A DNA stretch of 64,000 nt from JACQBY01 sp041486115 (GTDB lineage: Bacteria; Nitrospirota; Nitrospiria; JACQBW01), in assembly GCA_041486115.1 (NCBI GenBank), contig JBGPKT010000001.1:3542-67541 (forward strand). The letters are read 5' to 3'. Position 1 is the stretch's first letter. Each line of letters opens with the position of its first letter. A model generated the notes under the pieces. The model searched no databases. It worked only from the letters and a program-made list of their open reading frames with translations, and was not told the origin of the DNA. Below are positions 16,278 through 25,233 of the stretch, piece after piece. Both the position numbers and the translations under genes were made by a program.

Positions 16278-18950
16278 TTATTGACAGTGGGTGTCGATGG
16301 CCTGGAGAAGTTTCTCTTTGATTTCGCGGAGGCGTTCGGGGCGGATAATTTTTTCGTTTTGGCTGTCTTTGACGTAAAAAACATCAACAATCTGGTCGAG
16401 GCGGGTGGCAATTTTGGCGGAATAGACCGACAACCCGAGCTCAAAAAAGGCTTTCGTGATCACATAGAGAAGCCCCTGCTTATCCGAAGCGAAAATATCG
16501 ATAACCGTACATTCATCAGAAGCATCGTTATCAATCTCCACAATCGCCGGAATCAGTTGAATGCTCTCCGCCATCTGCGGATCGCTTGTCATTCTCGACT
16601 GGAATAAGGCCTCTACGTTCTTTTCACCCGTCAGGACCTCCCGGATATTCTTTTTGACCCTTGCCCAACGTTCCTCAAAATGAATGTCCTCCAGATCGTA
16701 ATCATAAACCTGAAAAGAATCGGCCACAACCCCTTTGAGCGTGGTATGGACCTGGGCTCCCGCAATCTGTAAACCATTGGCGGAAAGGGATCCCGATATT
16801 TTTGAAAAGATACCCGGCGTAATCGAATCATAGGTATAAACGGTCACTTCAGCGAGCCCTCTTTCCCTGTTCCGGTAAACGTCAACCAGCACCGGATCGG
16901 ATTGAAGGGCGCTGATTCGTAACAGATAGGTCAGAATCTTCGAAGGTTCCATGGCAAAGAGGATCCGGCGGGGGAGGGACTGGAGCATTTCTCTGATCTG
17001 CTCCGGGGAATAGGTTTTCTCTAATTCTTTAGTCAGAAATTTAAAAATGCTCTCTTCTTTCTCCTTTTCGGAGCTTTGCGTTTTTGTTCCCGTCAAAGCT
17101 TCCATCGTTTTTTGATAAAGTTCGAGCAGAAGGCTCTGTTTCCAGTCGGTCCAGGCATCGGGACCGACCCCCTTGATATCGGAGTAGGTCACGAGGCAGA
17201 GCATTTTCAGCGTTTCCGGCTGGCCGGCCTCCCGGGCAAACTGGAGCAGGACTTTTTCGTCGGACAGATCGCGGCGAAGCGCAATATGGGACATTAAAAG
17301 GTGATGTCTGACCAGAAAGACCACCAGCCCCCCCTCGTCCTCCGAAAGTCCGAGGGTTTCAATCACCTTTTTTGTAATTTCCACGCCCCATTCGGTATGG
17401 TCCCCTCCCCTTCCTTTCCCGATGTCATGAAGCAGAAGGGACAGATGGAGCAGGTCTTTCCGCTTGATTTCTTTGTAGATCTGGCCAAGAAGGCCTTCTT
17501 TTTTTGCCAGAGCCTCTGCTTCTTCAATACATTTGATTAAATGCTCATCCACCGTATATTTATGATACTGGTTATACTGCATCAGCCGGTTGACATGGCC
17601 GAACTCGGAGATATAGGTATCGAGAACGCGGGTTTGATGCATCAACCGGAGCAGCGGCGCGATTCGCCCCGGCCGGCTTAAAATCTCCATGAATGTTTTA
17701 TGGCATTCCGGAGATCGGAAAAAAGAGACATCCCGGAATTCCACGCTTCTTCTGAGGAGATCGACCGCCTCTTCGGACATCGGGAGGCGGCGGGCTTGAG
17801 AGATCGAAAAAAGCTTTAAGACATATTCGCCGGAACTTAAAAATAACGCCCGTTTCTTTTCATCCACCCGGATCTCATAAAGGGTCGCGATAAAACAGGG
17901 AGACACCCTTTTAAAAATCATTTTATCCAGAACTTTCCGGGCCAGGGTGCGGGGAATCGTCTTCCGGATAAAACGGGAGGATATCTGATGAATCGCCGTC
18001 GAGTGCCTGTAATATTGCTGCATGAACTGTTCGACTCCGAGCAGGTGAGGCTGGTCATTGTACTTAAAAAACTCCGAAAGACGTTTTTGTTCCCGAAATG
18101 TCAAGATATCGGAGCTTTTCCCGGCATGGAAATGCATCTCGTTCCGGACGATCCAGAGAAAGTTTTGCGCTTCGGTGAGGGCGTTATACTCATGAGCGGT
18201 CAGATGCCCCTGTTTGTGAAGTTCAACCAGCGAATAGGCGCCATAACAGGTAAACGCCACCCACTGCAAATAATGGATGTCCCTTAACCCCCCCTCGCTC
18301 CTTTTAATATTGGGCTCAAGTATATAAACCGTCGAACCGAACTTCCCCCGCTCTTTTTTGATCTGTTCCAGGAGCTCGCTGACATACCGGCTTTTGTCCC
18401 GTTCAACTACTTTTTGATAATAAATCCGCTGGAATTCCTGAAATAAATATTCACTCCCGGTCAGAAGCCTCGCCTCCATCAGCGACGTCCGGGCGGTCAG
18501 GTCATGAAACCCGATTTGAAGCGCGTCCTCAACAGTCCGGATGGAGTGCCCTATCGTAAACTCAAGGTCCCACAGCTGATAGAGCATTTCCCGTGAAATT
18601 TCTTCCGCCGCCTGTTTGCATTCGGGCTGGTAGAGAAACATGATATCCATGTCGGAAAAAGGATTGAGTTCTCTCCTCCCGTATCCTCCGACGGCCACCA
18701 GGGAGATCCCTTCCTGAATATATTGCGACGAGGTCATTTCGTATTGAATCACCGCCTTGCGGTATAGCCCGGTGAGGAGTTCGTCGGTCAGGCCGGTCAG
18801 CTCCCGGACAATGTGCCTTCCGGAGGCCCCCTTCTTGTGGAGTTCATAAAGGCTGAAGCGGCGGGTCTGGAGATACTCTTTAAGATTTTGAGTTCGTGTT
18901 TGGCGGTCTGCCGATTGATCGAGGATGTCTTTGAGAGATAACGAGTTCAT
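16278..18950 (-). CDS. glnD: Bifunctional uridylyltransferase/UMP-removing enzyme GlnD
   Basis: 890 aa, full length. It adds and removes UMP on PII according to glutamine. Seen in order are the nucleotidyltransferase site GGYGRRELNPFSDMDIMF (about residues 125-145), an HD hydrolase domain with LLLHDIGKGRGGDHTEWG (about 500), and two C-terminal ACT domains (about 695 and 805 on) that sense glutamine. It follows the PII gene by about 80 bases and probably belongs to the same sigma-54 transcript as porin-amtB-PII. Confidence 0.97.
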   Translation of the reverse strand: MNSLSLKDILDQSADRQTRTQNLKEYLQTRRFSLYELHKKGASGRHIVRELTGLTDELLTGLYRKAVIQYEMTSSQYIQEGISLVAVGGYGRRELNPFSDMDIMFLYQPECKQAAEEISREMLYQLWDLEFTIGHSIRTVEDALQIGFHDLTARTSLMEARLLTGSEYLFQEFQRIYYQKVVERDKSRYVSELLEQIKKERGKFGSTVYILEPNIKRSEGGLRDIHYLQWVAFTCYGAYSLVELHKQGHLTAHEYNALTEAQNFLWIVRNEMHFHAGKSSDILTFREQKRLSEFFKYNDQPHLLGVEQFMQQYYRHSTAIHQISSRFIRKTIPRTLARKVLDKMIFKRVSPCFIATLYEIRVDEKKRALFLSSGEYVLKLFSISQARRLPMSEEAVDLLRRSVEFRDVSFFRSPECHKTFMEILSRPGRIAPLLRLMHQTRVLDTYISEFGHVNRLMQYNQYHKYTVDEHLIKCIEEAEALAKKEGLLGQIYKEIKRKDLLHLSLLLHDIGKGRGGDHTEWGVEITKKVIETLGLSEDEGGLVVFLVRHHLLMSHIALRRDLSDEKVLLQFAREAGQPETLKMLCLVTYSDIKGVGPDAWTDWKQSLLLELYQKTMEALTGTKTQSSEKEKEESIFKFLTKELEKTYSPEQIREMLQSLPRRILFAMEPSKILTYLLRISALQSDPVLVDVYRNRERGLAEVTVYTYDSITPGIFSKISGSLSANGLQIAGAQVHTTLKGVVADSFQVYDYDLEDIHFEERWARVKKNIREVLTGEKNVEALFQSRMTSDPQMAESIQLIPAIVEIDNDASDECTVIDIFASDKQGLLYVITKAFFELGLSVYSAKIATRLDQIVDVFYVKDSQNEKIIRPERLREIKEKLLQAIDTHCQ

Positions 18951-19028
18951 GCGCGGTCAATGAATGAAGATCAAAAATTAGGCCAGAGGGGCGAACGAAT
19001 TGCCCCTCTGGCAATGAACACTATGGAA

Positions 19029-19367
19029 TTATAAAGCGTTGTCCCCTTTTTCGCCAGTGCGAATCCGGATCGCTTCAATCAGCGTCGTCACAAAGATTTT
19101 TCCATCACCGATGGTGCCGGTTTTGGCCGAATTGGTGATTGCTTCCACGACCTTGGCAACCAGATCGTCGTGAACCACAATTTCGATTTTGACTTTGGGA
19201 ACAAAATCGACGGTATACTCCGCCCCCCGGTAGGTTTCGGTATGCCCCTTTTGCCGGCCGAACCCTTTTACCTCGGTAATGGTCATTCCTTTTACGCCGA
19301 GATCGTTGAGCGAGTCTTTGACCTCATCCAGTTTGAATGGTTTAATGATAGCTTCAATTTTCTTCAT
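19029..19367 (-). CDS. glnB: Nitrogen regulatory protein PII
   Basis: 112 aa. It has the PII start MKKIEAIIKPFKLDEVKDSL, the T-loop GHTETYRGAEYTVDFVPKVK with the uridylylation site Tyr51, and the nucleotide loop TGTIGDGKIFV. It senses ATP/ADP and 2-oxoglutarate and would be modified by the GlnD encoded next to it. Since it directly follows amtB (14-base gap), it is in the GlnK position and likely gates AmtB; glnK would be an equally valid name. Confidence 0.97.
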   Translation of the reverse strand: MKKIEAIIKPFKLDEVKDSLNDLGVKGMTITEVKGFGRQKGHTETYRGAEYTVDFVPKVKIEIVVHDDLVAKVVEAITNSAKTGTIGDGKIFVTTLIEAIRIRTGEKGDNAL

Positions 19368-19381
19368 GTGTAATATTCCCC

Positions 19382-20800
19382 CTAATTATAGCCACGTTCA
19401 TTATGCTGGCTCAAGTCCAATCCGATCTGCTCCTCTTCCGTGGTTACCCTCAATCCGACAAGGGAATCAACCACTTTAAGAATAATCATCGTTCCAATGA
19501 AGGAAAATGCCCAGCTGGCGGCTACCGCGATAATTTGTATCATAAGCTGCTTTGGATTCCCATAAAAAAATCCATCTCCTCCGGCCGGATTCACCAGTTT
19601 GGTCGCCAGAAGGCCGGTCGCGATAGCTCCCCAGGTTCCGCCGATTCCATGAACCCCGAAGGCATCGAGAGAATCGTCATAACCCAGTTTGTTTTTAACA
19701 ATACTGGTGGCAATGTAGCAGAAAACGCCTGCCCCAATCCCAACCAGGATGGATGAGAGAACCGTCACAAAACCGGAGGCCGGCGTAATCGCCACAAGCC
19801 CGGCAACCGCTCCTGAAGCGGCGCCCAAGACGGTCGGTTTTCCCCGATGGATCCATTCTGCGGCCATCCAGGCCAGAGCAGCGGCCGCGGTGGCGGTATT
19901 CGTCACTATAAAGGCTACGGTGGCCAGCGGTCCGGCTGAAAGAGCGCTTCCCGCATTAAATCCAAACCATCCGAACCAGAGGAGCGCCGCTCCCAAAACG
20001 GTCAACGGAAGGCTATGAGGGGGCATCGCTTCGGTTCCATAACCTTTCCGTTTTCCCAGATAAAGAGCGCAGGCCAGACCGGCAATTCCGGAGCTGATAT
20101 GAACTACCGTTCCTCCGGCAAAATCAAGGGCTCCCATATTCCGGAGCCAACCCCCGATCGCCCAGACCCAGTGGGCCAAAGGATCGTAGACAAAGGTCGC
20201 CCATAAAAGGGTAAAGAGAAGGAACCCGGTGAATTTCATTCTCTCCGCGAAAGCTCCCGCGATCAAGGCGGGAGTAATGACCGCAAACATCATCTGGAAG
20301 ATCATAAAAGCCTGATGCGGAATGGTCGCCGCATAGTCCGGATTGGGATCATACCCAACCCCGCTTAGTCCAAACCAGGCAAGACTCCCGATGATTCCCC
20401 CTTTATCCGGACCAAATGCCAGAGAGTATCCCCAGAGAACCCATTGAACGGAAATCAGACAGAGGATAATAAAACTCTGCATGATCGTTCCGAGAACGTT
20501 CTTTTTTCGAACCATTCCGCCGTAAAAAAGAGCCAGACCCGGGACGGTCATCAATAAGACCAGCGCCGAGGAGGTCAAGACCCAGGAGGTATCGCCGGAA
20601 TTGATCTTGGCCTGCGCATCGGAGCTTCCCGGAGCCCCGGGGGAACCTGTCGGAGGGGTTGGGGCAGGAGCCGCCGCGGGAGCCGGAGCGACTGCTTCCG
20701 TCGCAGGGGCCGATGCGGGTGGTGCCGCGGTCTGGGCAAAAGCAAAACTTCCGATTCCCAGAAGAAACATTAAAAGTAACAATCCATATTTAAGTTTCAT
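19382..20800 (-). CDS. amtB: Ammonium transporter AmtB
   Basis: 472 aa. Residues 1-23 are a signal peptide (YGLLLLMFLLGIGSFAFAQ), followed by an unusually long Ala/Pro linker to about residue 65 and then eleven membrane segments. The twin-histidine pore residues lie in GGTVVHISSGIAGL and FGVHGIGGTWGA; the family motifs AFAERMKF and GAALLWFGWFGFNAGSA are present. It imports ammonium across the inner membrane and is blocked by PII. It sits between a porin gene and glnB. Confidence 0.97.
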   Translation of the reverse strand: MKLKYGLLLLMFLLGIGSFAFAQTAAPPASAPATEAVAPAPAAAPAPTPPTGSPGAPGSSDAQAKINSGDTSWVLTSSALVLLMTVPGLALFYGGMVRKKNVLGTIMQSFIILCLISVQWVLWGYSLAFGPDKGGIIGSLAWFGLSGVGYDPNPDYAATIPHQAFMIFQMMFAVITPALIAGAFAERMKFTGFLLFTLLWATFVYDPLAHWVWAIGGWLRNMGALDFAGGTVVHISSGIAGLACALYLGKRKGYGTEAMPPHSLPLTVLGAALLWFGWFGFNAGSALSAGPLATVAFIVTNTATAAAALAWMAAEWIHRGKPTVLGAASGAVAGLVAITPASGFVTVLSSILVGIGAGVFCYIATSIVKNKLGYDDSLDAFGVHGIGGTWGAIATGLLATKLVNPAGGDGFFYGNPKQLMIQIIAVAASWAFSFIGTMIILKVVDSLVGLRVTTEEEQIGLDLSQHNERGYN

Positions 20801-20834
20801 TTACTTTTCTCCTTAATCTGTAATTTTGATTTAT

Positions 20835-21971
20835 TTAAAAGGTGTGGACAATCCCCAATGTCACCGTATTTTGAGTATCGGTCGGTGTCCCATCCTCTTT
20901 TACGAAAGGAGTCTTGTCAGATTTATCCTGACGAAGGTCCAGGCGGATTAAACAACCGGCCGCGGCATGTTCTAATGTCAAGGTCCCTTCACTTAATTTC
21001 TGGACCGCCCCGGTTGTAAAGCCATCTTTGTCATCAAATTGCTCATAGCGAACCACTGCCGCATACGAAGAAGCGAATGCGTATTTGGCATACGCGGCAT
21101 AACCCGACCATTTGGCATCGGGAGTCCCGGTACCGGTGGCCTGTTTCTGCGTTCCATCATCATAATTGGCCATTAATGACAGGGAGTCGGTCATATTGTA
21201 TGTGGCAACGACATCTAATAGGGATCTCGTATCGCTCCCCTCAGGACCGGTCATATAATTGATCACGATCGGAAGCGGTTTTACCGGAGTAATCCCTAAC
21301 TGAACGCCGTATGTTTTCCCATTATTGTTTTCAGTAACGTTATTCCAGCCGTTCACAATATTGCCCTGAACATACAACATATCGTTCACCGTATAGGTAA
21401 GGCGGGCGCCGGAATGGTAATAGGGAATAGCCCATGAAAAAAGGAGAGAACGGGTATAGTTCCAGTTGTCTTTGCTTTCGATCACTTCCGCGCCATGCTG
21501 GGTCACAAATTTACCAAAATCGAGTTGCAAACCAGGGAGAAGAAGCATGCTGGCATAAGCCTGCCGAAAGTTCTTGTATGCTGATTCAGTGGAGCTCGCT
21601 GTGCAAGAACTAACCGTGGTTACTGCCGCTGTGGTAACACAAGTTCCACCGGCAACCGCCTCTGCAGTTGGTCCATATGCCAATCCAATATAGAAACCAG
21701 CCTTATTCTTATCATCCACTGGTTTGATAATGTTTAACTCAACCAGACTTACCGCTAACTCATTTGAGTCAAAGTCAAAATTGTGATACATATTATCCCC
21801 CAGACCATGTCTTCCGTTAAGATTGTAGCTGTAATACCCATCGACAAACCCGCTGAAGGTTACCGTGTCGTACCATTTTGGAGCTTTTGCCTCCTCTGCG
21901 CGAACGGTCTGAATCGATGCAGTCAAAATCAACAAACTCATCGCAAATCGTATAGCAAGTGTCTTAAACAT
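20835..21971 (-). CDS. Outer-membrane beta-barrel porin (OmpL/BBP2-like)
   Basis: 378 aa. A signal peptide ends near TVRAEE, then alternating aromatic/polar beta strands run to the terminus, which ends in TLGIVHTF, a final-strand C-terminal phenylalanine. The segments VTFSGFVDGYYSYNLN, GLQLDFGKFVTQHGAEV and YYHSGARLTYTVND match the BBP2/OmpL-like porin pattern. A loop near residue 120 has two cysteines in a Thr/Ser/Ala-rich stretch. It is the first gene after a sigma-54 promoter and precedes amtB, so it probably lets nitrogen compounds cross the outer membrane. Confidence 0.85.
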   Translation of the reverse strand: MFKTLAIRFAMSLLILTASIQTVRAEEAKAPKWYDTVTFSGFVDGYYSYNLNGRHGLGDNMYHNFDFDSNELAVSLVELNIIKPVDDKNKAGFYIGLAYGPTAEAVAGGTCVTTAAVTTVSSCTASSTESAYKNFRQAYASMLLLPGLQLDFGKFVTQHGAEVIESKDNWNYTRSLLFSWAIPYYHSGARLTYTVNDMLYVQGNIVNGWNNVTENNNGKTYGVQLGITPVKPLPIVINYMTGPEGSDTRSLLDVVATYNMTDSLSLMANYDDGTQKQATGTGTPDAKWSGYAAYAKYAFASSYAAVVRYEQFDDKDGFTTGAVQKLSEGTLTLEHAAAGCLIRLDLRQDKSDKTPFVKEDGTPTDTQNTVTLGIVHTF

Positions 21972-22045
21972 ACTTTCTCCTTTTTTTAATTAATGAATAA
22001 TAGTGATAGTTTTTGAAATCGTCGATTTCTTACCAAGGTAAGATA

Positions 22046-22061
22046 GCAATCTTAATGCCAG
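22046..22061 (-). promoter_or_regulatory. Sigma-54 promoter of porin-amtB-glnB-glnD
   Basis: Minus strand TGGCATTAAGATTGCT carries GG and GC with exact -24/-12 spacing (consensus TGGCAC-N5-TTGCW). It would start transcription near 22035, about 65 bases before the porin ATG. The AT-rich remainder of 21972-22250 has no gene. Confidence 0.85.
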
Positions 22062-22146
22062 AATCTTGACTATTTATAACCTATTGATTTATATGATCTA
22101 TTTTGTTTATACTATTTTTAAATATCTCTTTCACAATAACTACTCT

Positions 22147-22160
22147 ACAAAATTGTCGTA
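22147..22160. promoter_or_regulatory. Candidate activator site, copy 1
   Basis: ACAAAATTGTCGTA (reverse complement TACGACAATTTTGT) with palindromic core ACAA-N2-TTGT. It lies about 90-100 bases upstream of the sigma-54 -24 box, the normal place for an enhancer-binding protein. The identical 14 bases occur at 32941-32954 upstream of the second sigma-54 promoter. Confidence 0.55.
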
Positions 22161-22250
22161 TATTTTGGAGGAAATTTTTGTGTCTATTTTTTATAACTTA
22201 TTGATATAATTAAATAATATTAATCCCTACATAAATGTATGAAGCTACAT

Positions 22251-22760
22251 TTATGTTTTCCTCCTGACCAAAGTCAGGGCGCATTCCGCCGGATCCCCTT
22301 TTATCTTCTCCAAAACATGGGGAAGTACCGGTAAAAGGATATCGAAACTCTCCCGCACTCCTTTGGGACTTCCCGGGAGGTTGATAATCAAAGTTTCATT
22401 CCGGGTGCCGACCACTCCCCGTGAAATCATCGCCCGGAAAGTCTTTTTATATCCTTCGATCCGCATCGCCTCGGCCATACCGGGGATTTCCCGATCAATC
22501 ACCCGGAGCGTCGCATCAGGTGTCACGTCCCTGGGGCTTACCCCCGTTCCACCGGTGGTCACCACAAGGTCTATGGCCCCGTTATCGGAAAGGAATTTTA
22601 ATTTCTCCTCGATCTCTCGTTGTTCATCCGGCAGAACTTCGTACACGGCCACTCTGGCCGGGAGTTTTTCCAGCATCTGATAAAGGATCTTGCCGCTGGT
22701 ATCTTCCCGCTCTCCACGGGCGCCCCTGTCGCTAAGCGTTAATATAGCCGCTCTCCACAT
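22251..22760 (-). CDS. mogA: Molybdopterin adenylyltransferase MogA
   Basis: 169 aa from the ATG at 22760, preferred over 22781 because AAGGAG lies 9 bases before it, whereas it overlaps the start region of the longer form. Family motifs are AILTLSDRGARGEREDTSG, VVTTGGTGVSPRDVTPDAT and LPGSPKGVRESF. It adenylates molybdopterin before molybdate insertion. It is last in the nitrate operon, 30 bases after moeA. Confidence 0.94.
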   Translation of the reverse strand: MWRAAILTLSDRGARGEREDTSGKILYQMLEKLPARVAVYEVLPDEQREIEEKLKFLSDNGAIDLVVTTGGTGVSPRDVTPDATLRVIDREIPGMAEAMRIEGYKKTFRAMISRGVVGTRNETLIINLPGSPKGVRESFDILLPVLPHVLEKIKGDPAECALTLVRRKT

Positions 22761-22790
22761 TTTCACCATCTCCTTATTCATGCTCCTTAT

Positions 22791-24005
22791 TCATGACGGG
22801 AGGAGTTGCACGGTCGCCTTTTCCCCCGCGTGAAACGACTCCCGGTCCTCCGGCAGGACCACCAGGCTATTGGCCTGAGCCATCGACAGCGAAATGCCGC
22901 TCCCCTGATCGCCGGTGAATCGGGTGCGATACCCCCCGCTCTTCCAGATCGTTACCGCCCGGATAAAGTGTCTGGTGCCGGGCGGTTTCCGGTAATCTTC
23001 TTCCAGTTCGGCCTCCACCAGGGGGAGACTTGTTTCCCCGGCTCCGATCATTTTCCGGATTGCCGGACGGACAAACTGATAAAAAGTGACCATGCAGGAG
23101 ACCGGATTGCCCGGGAGGCCGAAAAGAAGCCCCGCTCCCTCCCGTATTGTCCAGAAAGTCATCGGATGGCCCGGCCGCATCGCAACCTGCCAGAATTTCA
23201 TTTCGCACTCCAGGTTCTTGAGGACCTCTTTCACAAAGTCATATTTCCCTTTTGAGACGCCGCCGGCAACGATCGCGATATCGCCGGAGAGCGCTTCTCC
23301 GATCTTGCTCTCCAGGTCTTTCTCCCTGTCCAGGGCCGCCGGCAGGGTCACCGGAATTCCGCCCGATTCCCTGACGAGCGCCGCAAGAGCATAACTGTTG
23401 CTATTGACAATCATTCCCGGATCAAGGGCCTCTCCCGGTTCCGCCAATTCGTCTCCCGTGGCCAAAACGGTAACGACAGGTCTCCGATAGACCAGTACCG
23501 AGGCATAACCCGCAGTGGCAAGAAGTCCTATCTCCCCGGGCCGTCCCCGGGTGCCAGCCGGAATCACCGGATCCCCTTCCTTGACATCTTCACCTTTTAA
23601 CCGGATATGTTCTCCCTTTTCACAGGGTTTGAAGACCTTCACCTGATCTCCCGCTCGCCCGGTATTTTCTACCCTGACCACCGCATCGGCGCCCGGCGGG
23701 ATAGGCGCGCCGGTCATAATCTGAATCGCCTCTCCGCGGCCCACCGGCCGGAAGGGCATCTTGCCCGCCTGCAGTTCTCCCACCACGTTGAGGGTCGCCG
23801 GAGAATCCGGCGTTGCGTCGCGGATATCTTCCCGGCGGACCGCATATCCATCCATGGCCGAATTGTCCCACGGGGGATGTTCTCTCCGCGAGACGATCTC
23901 TTCGGCCAGAACCCGTCCGAAAACATCCTGAATCGGCACCCGCTCTTTTCCCATGCGGCGAGTCTGACCTAAAATAATTTTAAGGGCTTCATCCACTGAA
24001 ACCAT
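22791..24005 (-). CDS. moeA: Molybdopterin molybdenumtransferase MoeA
   Basis: 404 aa, standard length. Motifs seen are the N-terminal PPWDNSAMDGYAV, IMTGAPIPPGADAVVRVE, VLATGDEL and LFGLPGNPVSCMVTF. It inserts molybdate into adenylated molybdopterin made by MogA. Its position after the transporter and before mogA in the nitrate operon ties cofactor supply to NasA expression. Confidence 0.96.
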   Translation of the reverse strand: MVSVDEALKIILGQTRRMGKERVPIQDVFGRVLAEEIVSRREHPPWDNSAMDGYAVRREDIRDATPDSPATLNVVGELQAGKMPFRPVGRGEAIQIMTGAPIPPGADAVVRVENTGRAGDQVKVFKPCEKGEHIRLKGEDVKEGDPVIPAGTRGRPGEIGLLATAGYASVLVYRRPVVTVLATGDELAEPGEALDPGMIVNSNSYALAALVRESGGIPVTLPAALDREKDLESKIGEALSGDIAIVAGGVSKGKYDFVKEVLKNLECEMKFWQVAMRPGHPMTFWTIREGAGLLFGLPGNPVSCMVTFYQFVRPAIRKMIGAGETSLPLVEAELEEDYRKPPGTRHFIRAVTIWKSGGYRTRFTGDQGSGISLSMAQANSLVVLPEDRESFHAGEKATVQLLPS

Positions 24006-24024
24006 GCCAAACCTCCTATTGATT

Positions 24025-25233
24025 TTAAACTCCGGGAACCGGAACCCGCTTCATCAAAAACTCCGCCGTCATCCCGGCGGCAAAACCGACGGCAATATTG
24101 CCGGTTCCCGCTGACACGGTTCCAATCAAAAGAACGACGAAAGCCGCATTCCTTCCGGAAAAGACATCCCGGACCAAAAGCCCATGTTCCACGCCCGCAT
24201 AAACCAGAAACGCCCCCAGGATGGGAACAGGAATAAGGGCAAAGAGGCGGTGGACCGAATTTCCAAATAAAAAACCTGACGCAAGAAAGAGGAGACCTGT
24301 AAAGATCGTCGCTCTGCCGGTTCTGGCGCCGAAGAGGTAATGGGACGTCAACCCGCCTGCGCCATGACAGCAGGGAAGCCCGCCGAAAAACCCCCCCAGC
24401 AAATTTCCCAGGCCCAAAGAGACGCAGAGGGCCCGGGGCGTTACTTTTTTAGCTTGCTGTCCGAAATAATCCCGTGAGACCTGGCAGCAAGAGACTACCG
24501 AGTTGGCAAAGGTCAGGGGAATTTGCGGGATCACCAGCAAGGCAAAAGCCGTTCCAAGTTCATTCCAGGAAGGGACGATCGGTTCCGGAAAAGCGCGAGG
24601 GCTCCCCGGGAGAGGGAACAAAGGGTAGGGCATTCGGAATTGATGATCCGATGCAAGTCCAATCACGGCCCCCAAAAGCATCCCCGCCGGAAGAATAATC
24701 ATCGTCGCCGGAATTTTGGTCTTTGGTAACAGGAGAAAGAGAAACAGACCTGTTCCGATTCCTAAAACCATGGAAAAATAAGGCGATTCGAAGACCGGCC
24801 CCATTCCGGAAAAGATTTTAGCCGGAGACATCATCAGCGAGAGCCCCTGCTTGACAAGGAACAGCCCGATGGCCAGTTGAATCCCCCTGATGACCGGCCG
24901 GGTGAAAATCTTCTCGAGAAGGCTGGCCAGGTTTCCGAAGGCCAGAATCAGCAAAATTCCGCCCATCAGAATACCGGCGGCTCCGACCAGCCGGGAGGAG
25001 GCCCCCATCGCTAGCGCCGTTACGGCCATTGCCTTAAGGGGCTGAACAGGGAGCGGTATTTTAAAATAATAGCCGGTTATCAGATAATGGAAGCCGATAA
25101 AAATAAAGACCGCCGCAGGCGACAGCCCGTTATTCATGATCAGCAGAATCGCCAGAGGGAGGAGAATTCCCAGGTCCCCGAGCCCCCCTCCGATCTCCCG
25201 GACAAATCGTGAACTCCCATGCGTCTGAATCAA
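24025..25233 (-). CDS. MOT1-type molybdate/sulfate transporter
   Basis: 402 aa from a TTG start at 25233, chosen because GGAGGG lies 5 bases upstream and the TTG overlaps the mobA stop (TTGA), as in coupled genes; an upstream ATG at 25287 would overlap mobA by 58 bases. About ten membrane segments. The hallmarks VREIGGGLGDLGILLPLA and PLPVQPLKAMAV fit the MFS_MOT1 molybdate transporter family, related to SulP/NCS2 carriers. It imports molybdate for NasA, consistent with its neighbours mobA, moeA and mogA. Confidence 0.85.
   Translation of the reverse strand: MIQTHGSSRFVREIGGGLGDLGILLPLAILLIMNNGLSPAAVFIFIGFHYLITGYYFKIPLPVQPLKAMAVTALAMGASSRLVGAAGILMGGILLILAFGNLASLLEKIFTRPVIRGIQLAIGLFLVKQGLSLMMSPAKIFSGMGPVFESPYFSMVLGIGTGLFLFLLLPKTKIPATMIILPAGMLLGAVIGLASDHQFRMPYPLFPLPGSPRAFPEPIVPSWNELGTAFALLVIPQIPLTFANSVVSCCQVSRDYFGQQAKKVTPRALCVSLGLGNLLGGFFGGLPCCHGAGGLTSHYLFGARTGRATIFTGLLFLASGFLFGNSVHRLFALIPVPILGAFLVYAGVEHGLLVRDVFSGRNAAFVVLLIGTVSAGTGNIAVGFAAGMTAEFLMKRVPVPGV

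Noticed and set aside
16196..16444. 82-aa minus frame containing CERSEAISPS
   Set aside because: This is the usual junk translation of the palindromic repeat and overlaps glnD out of frame.
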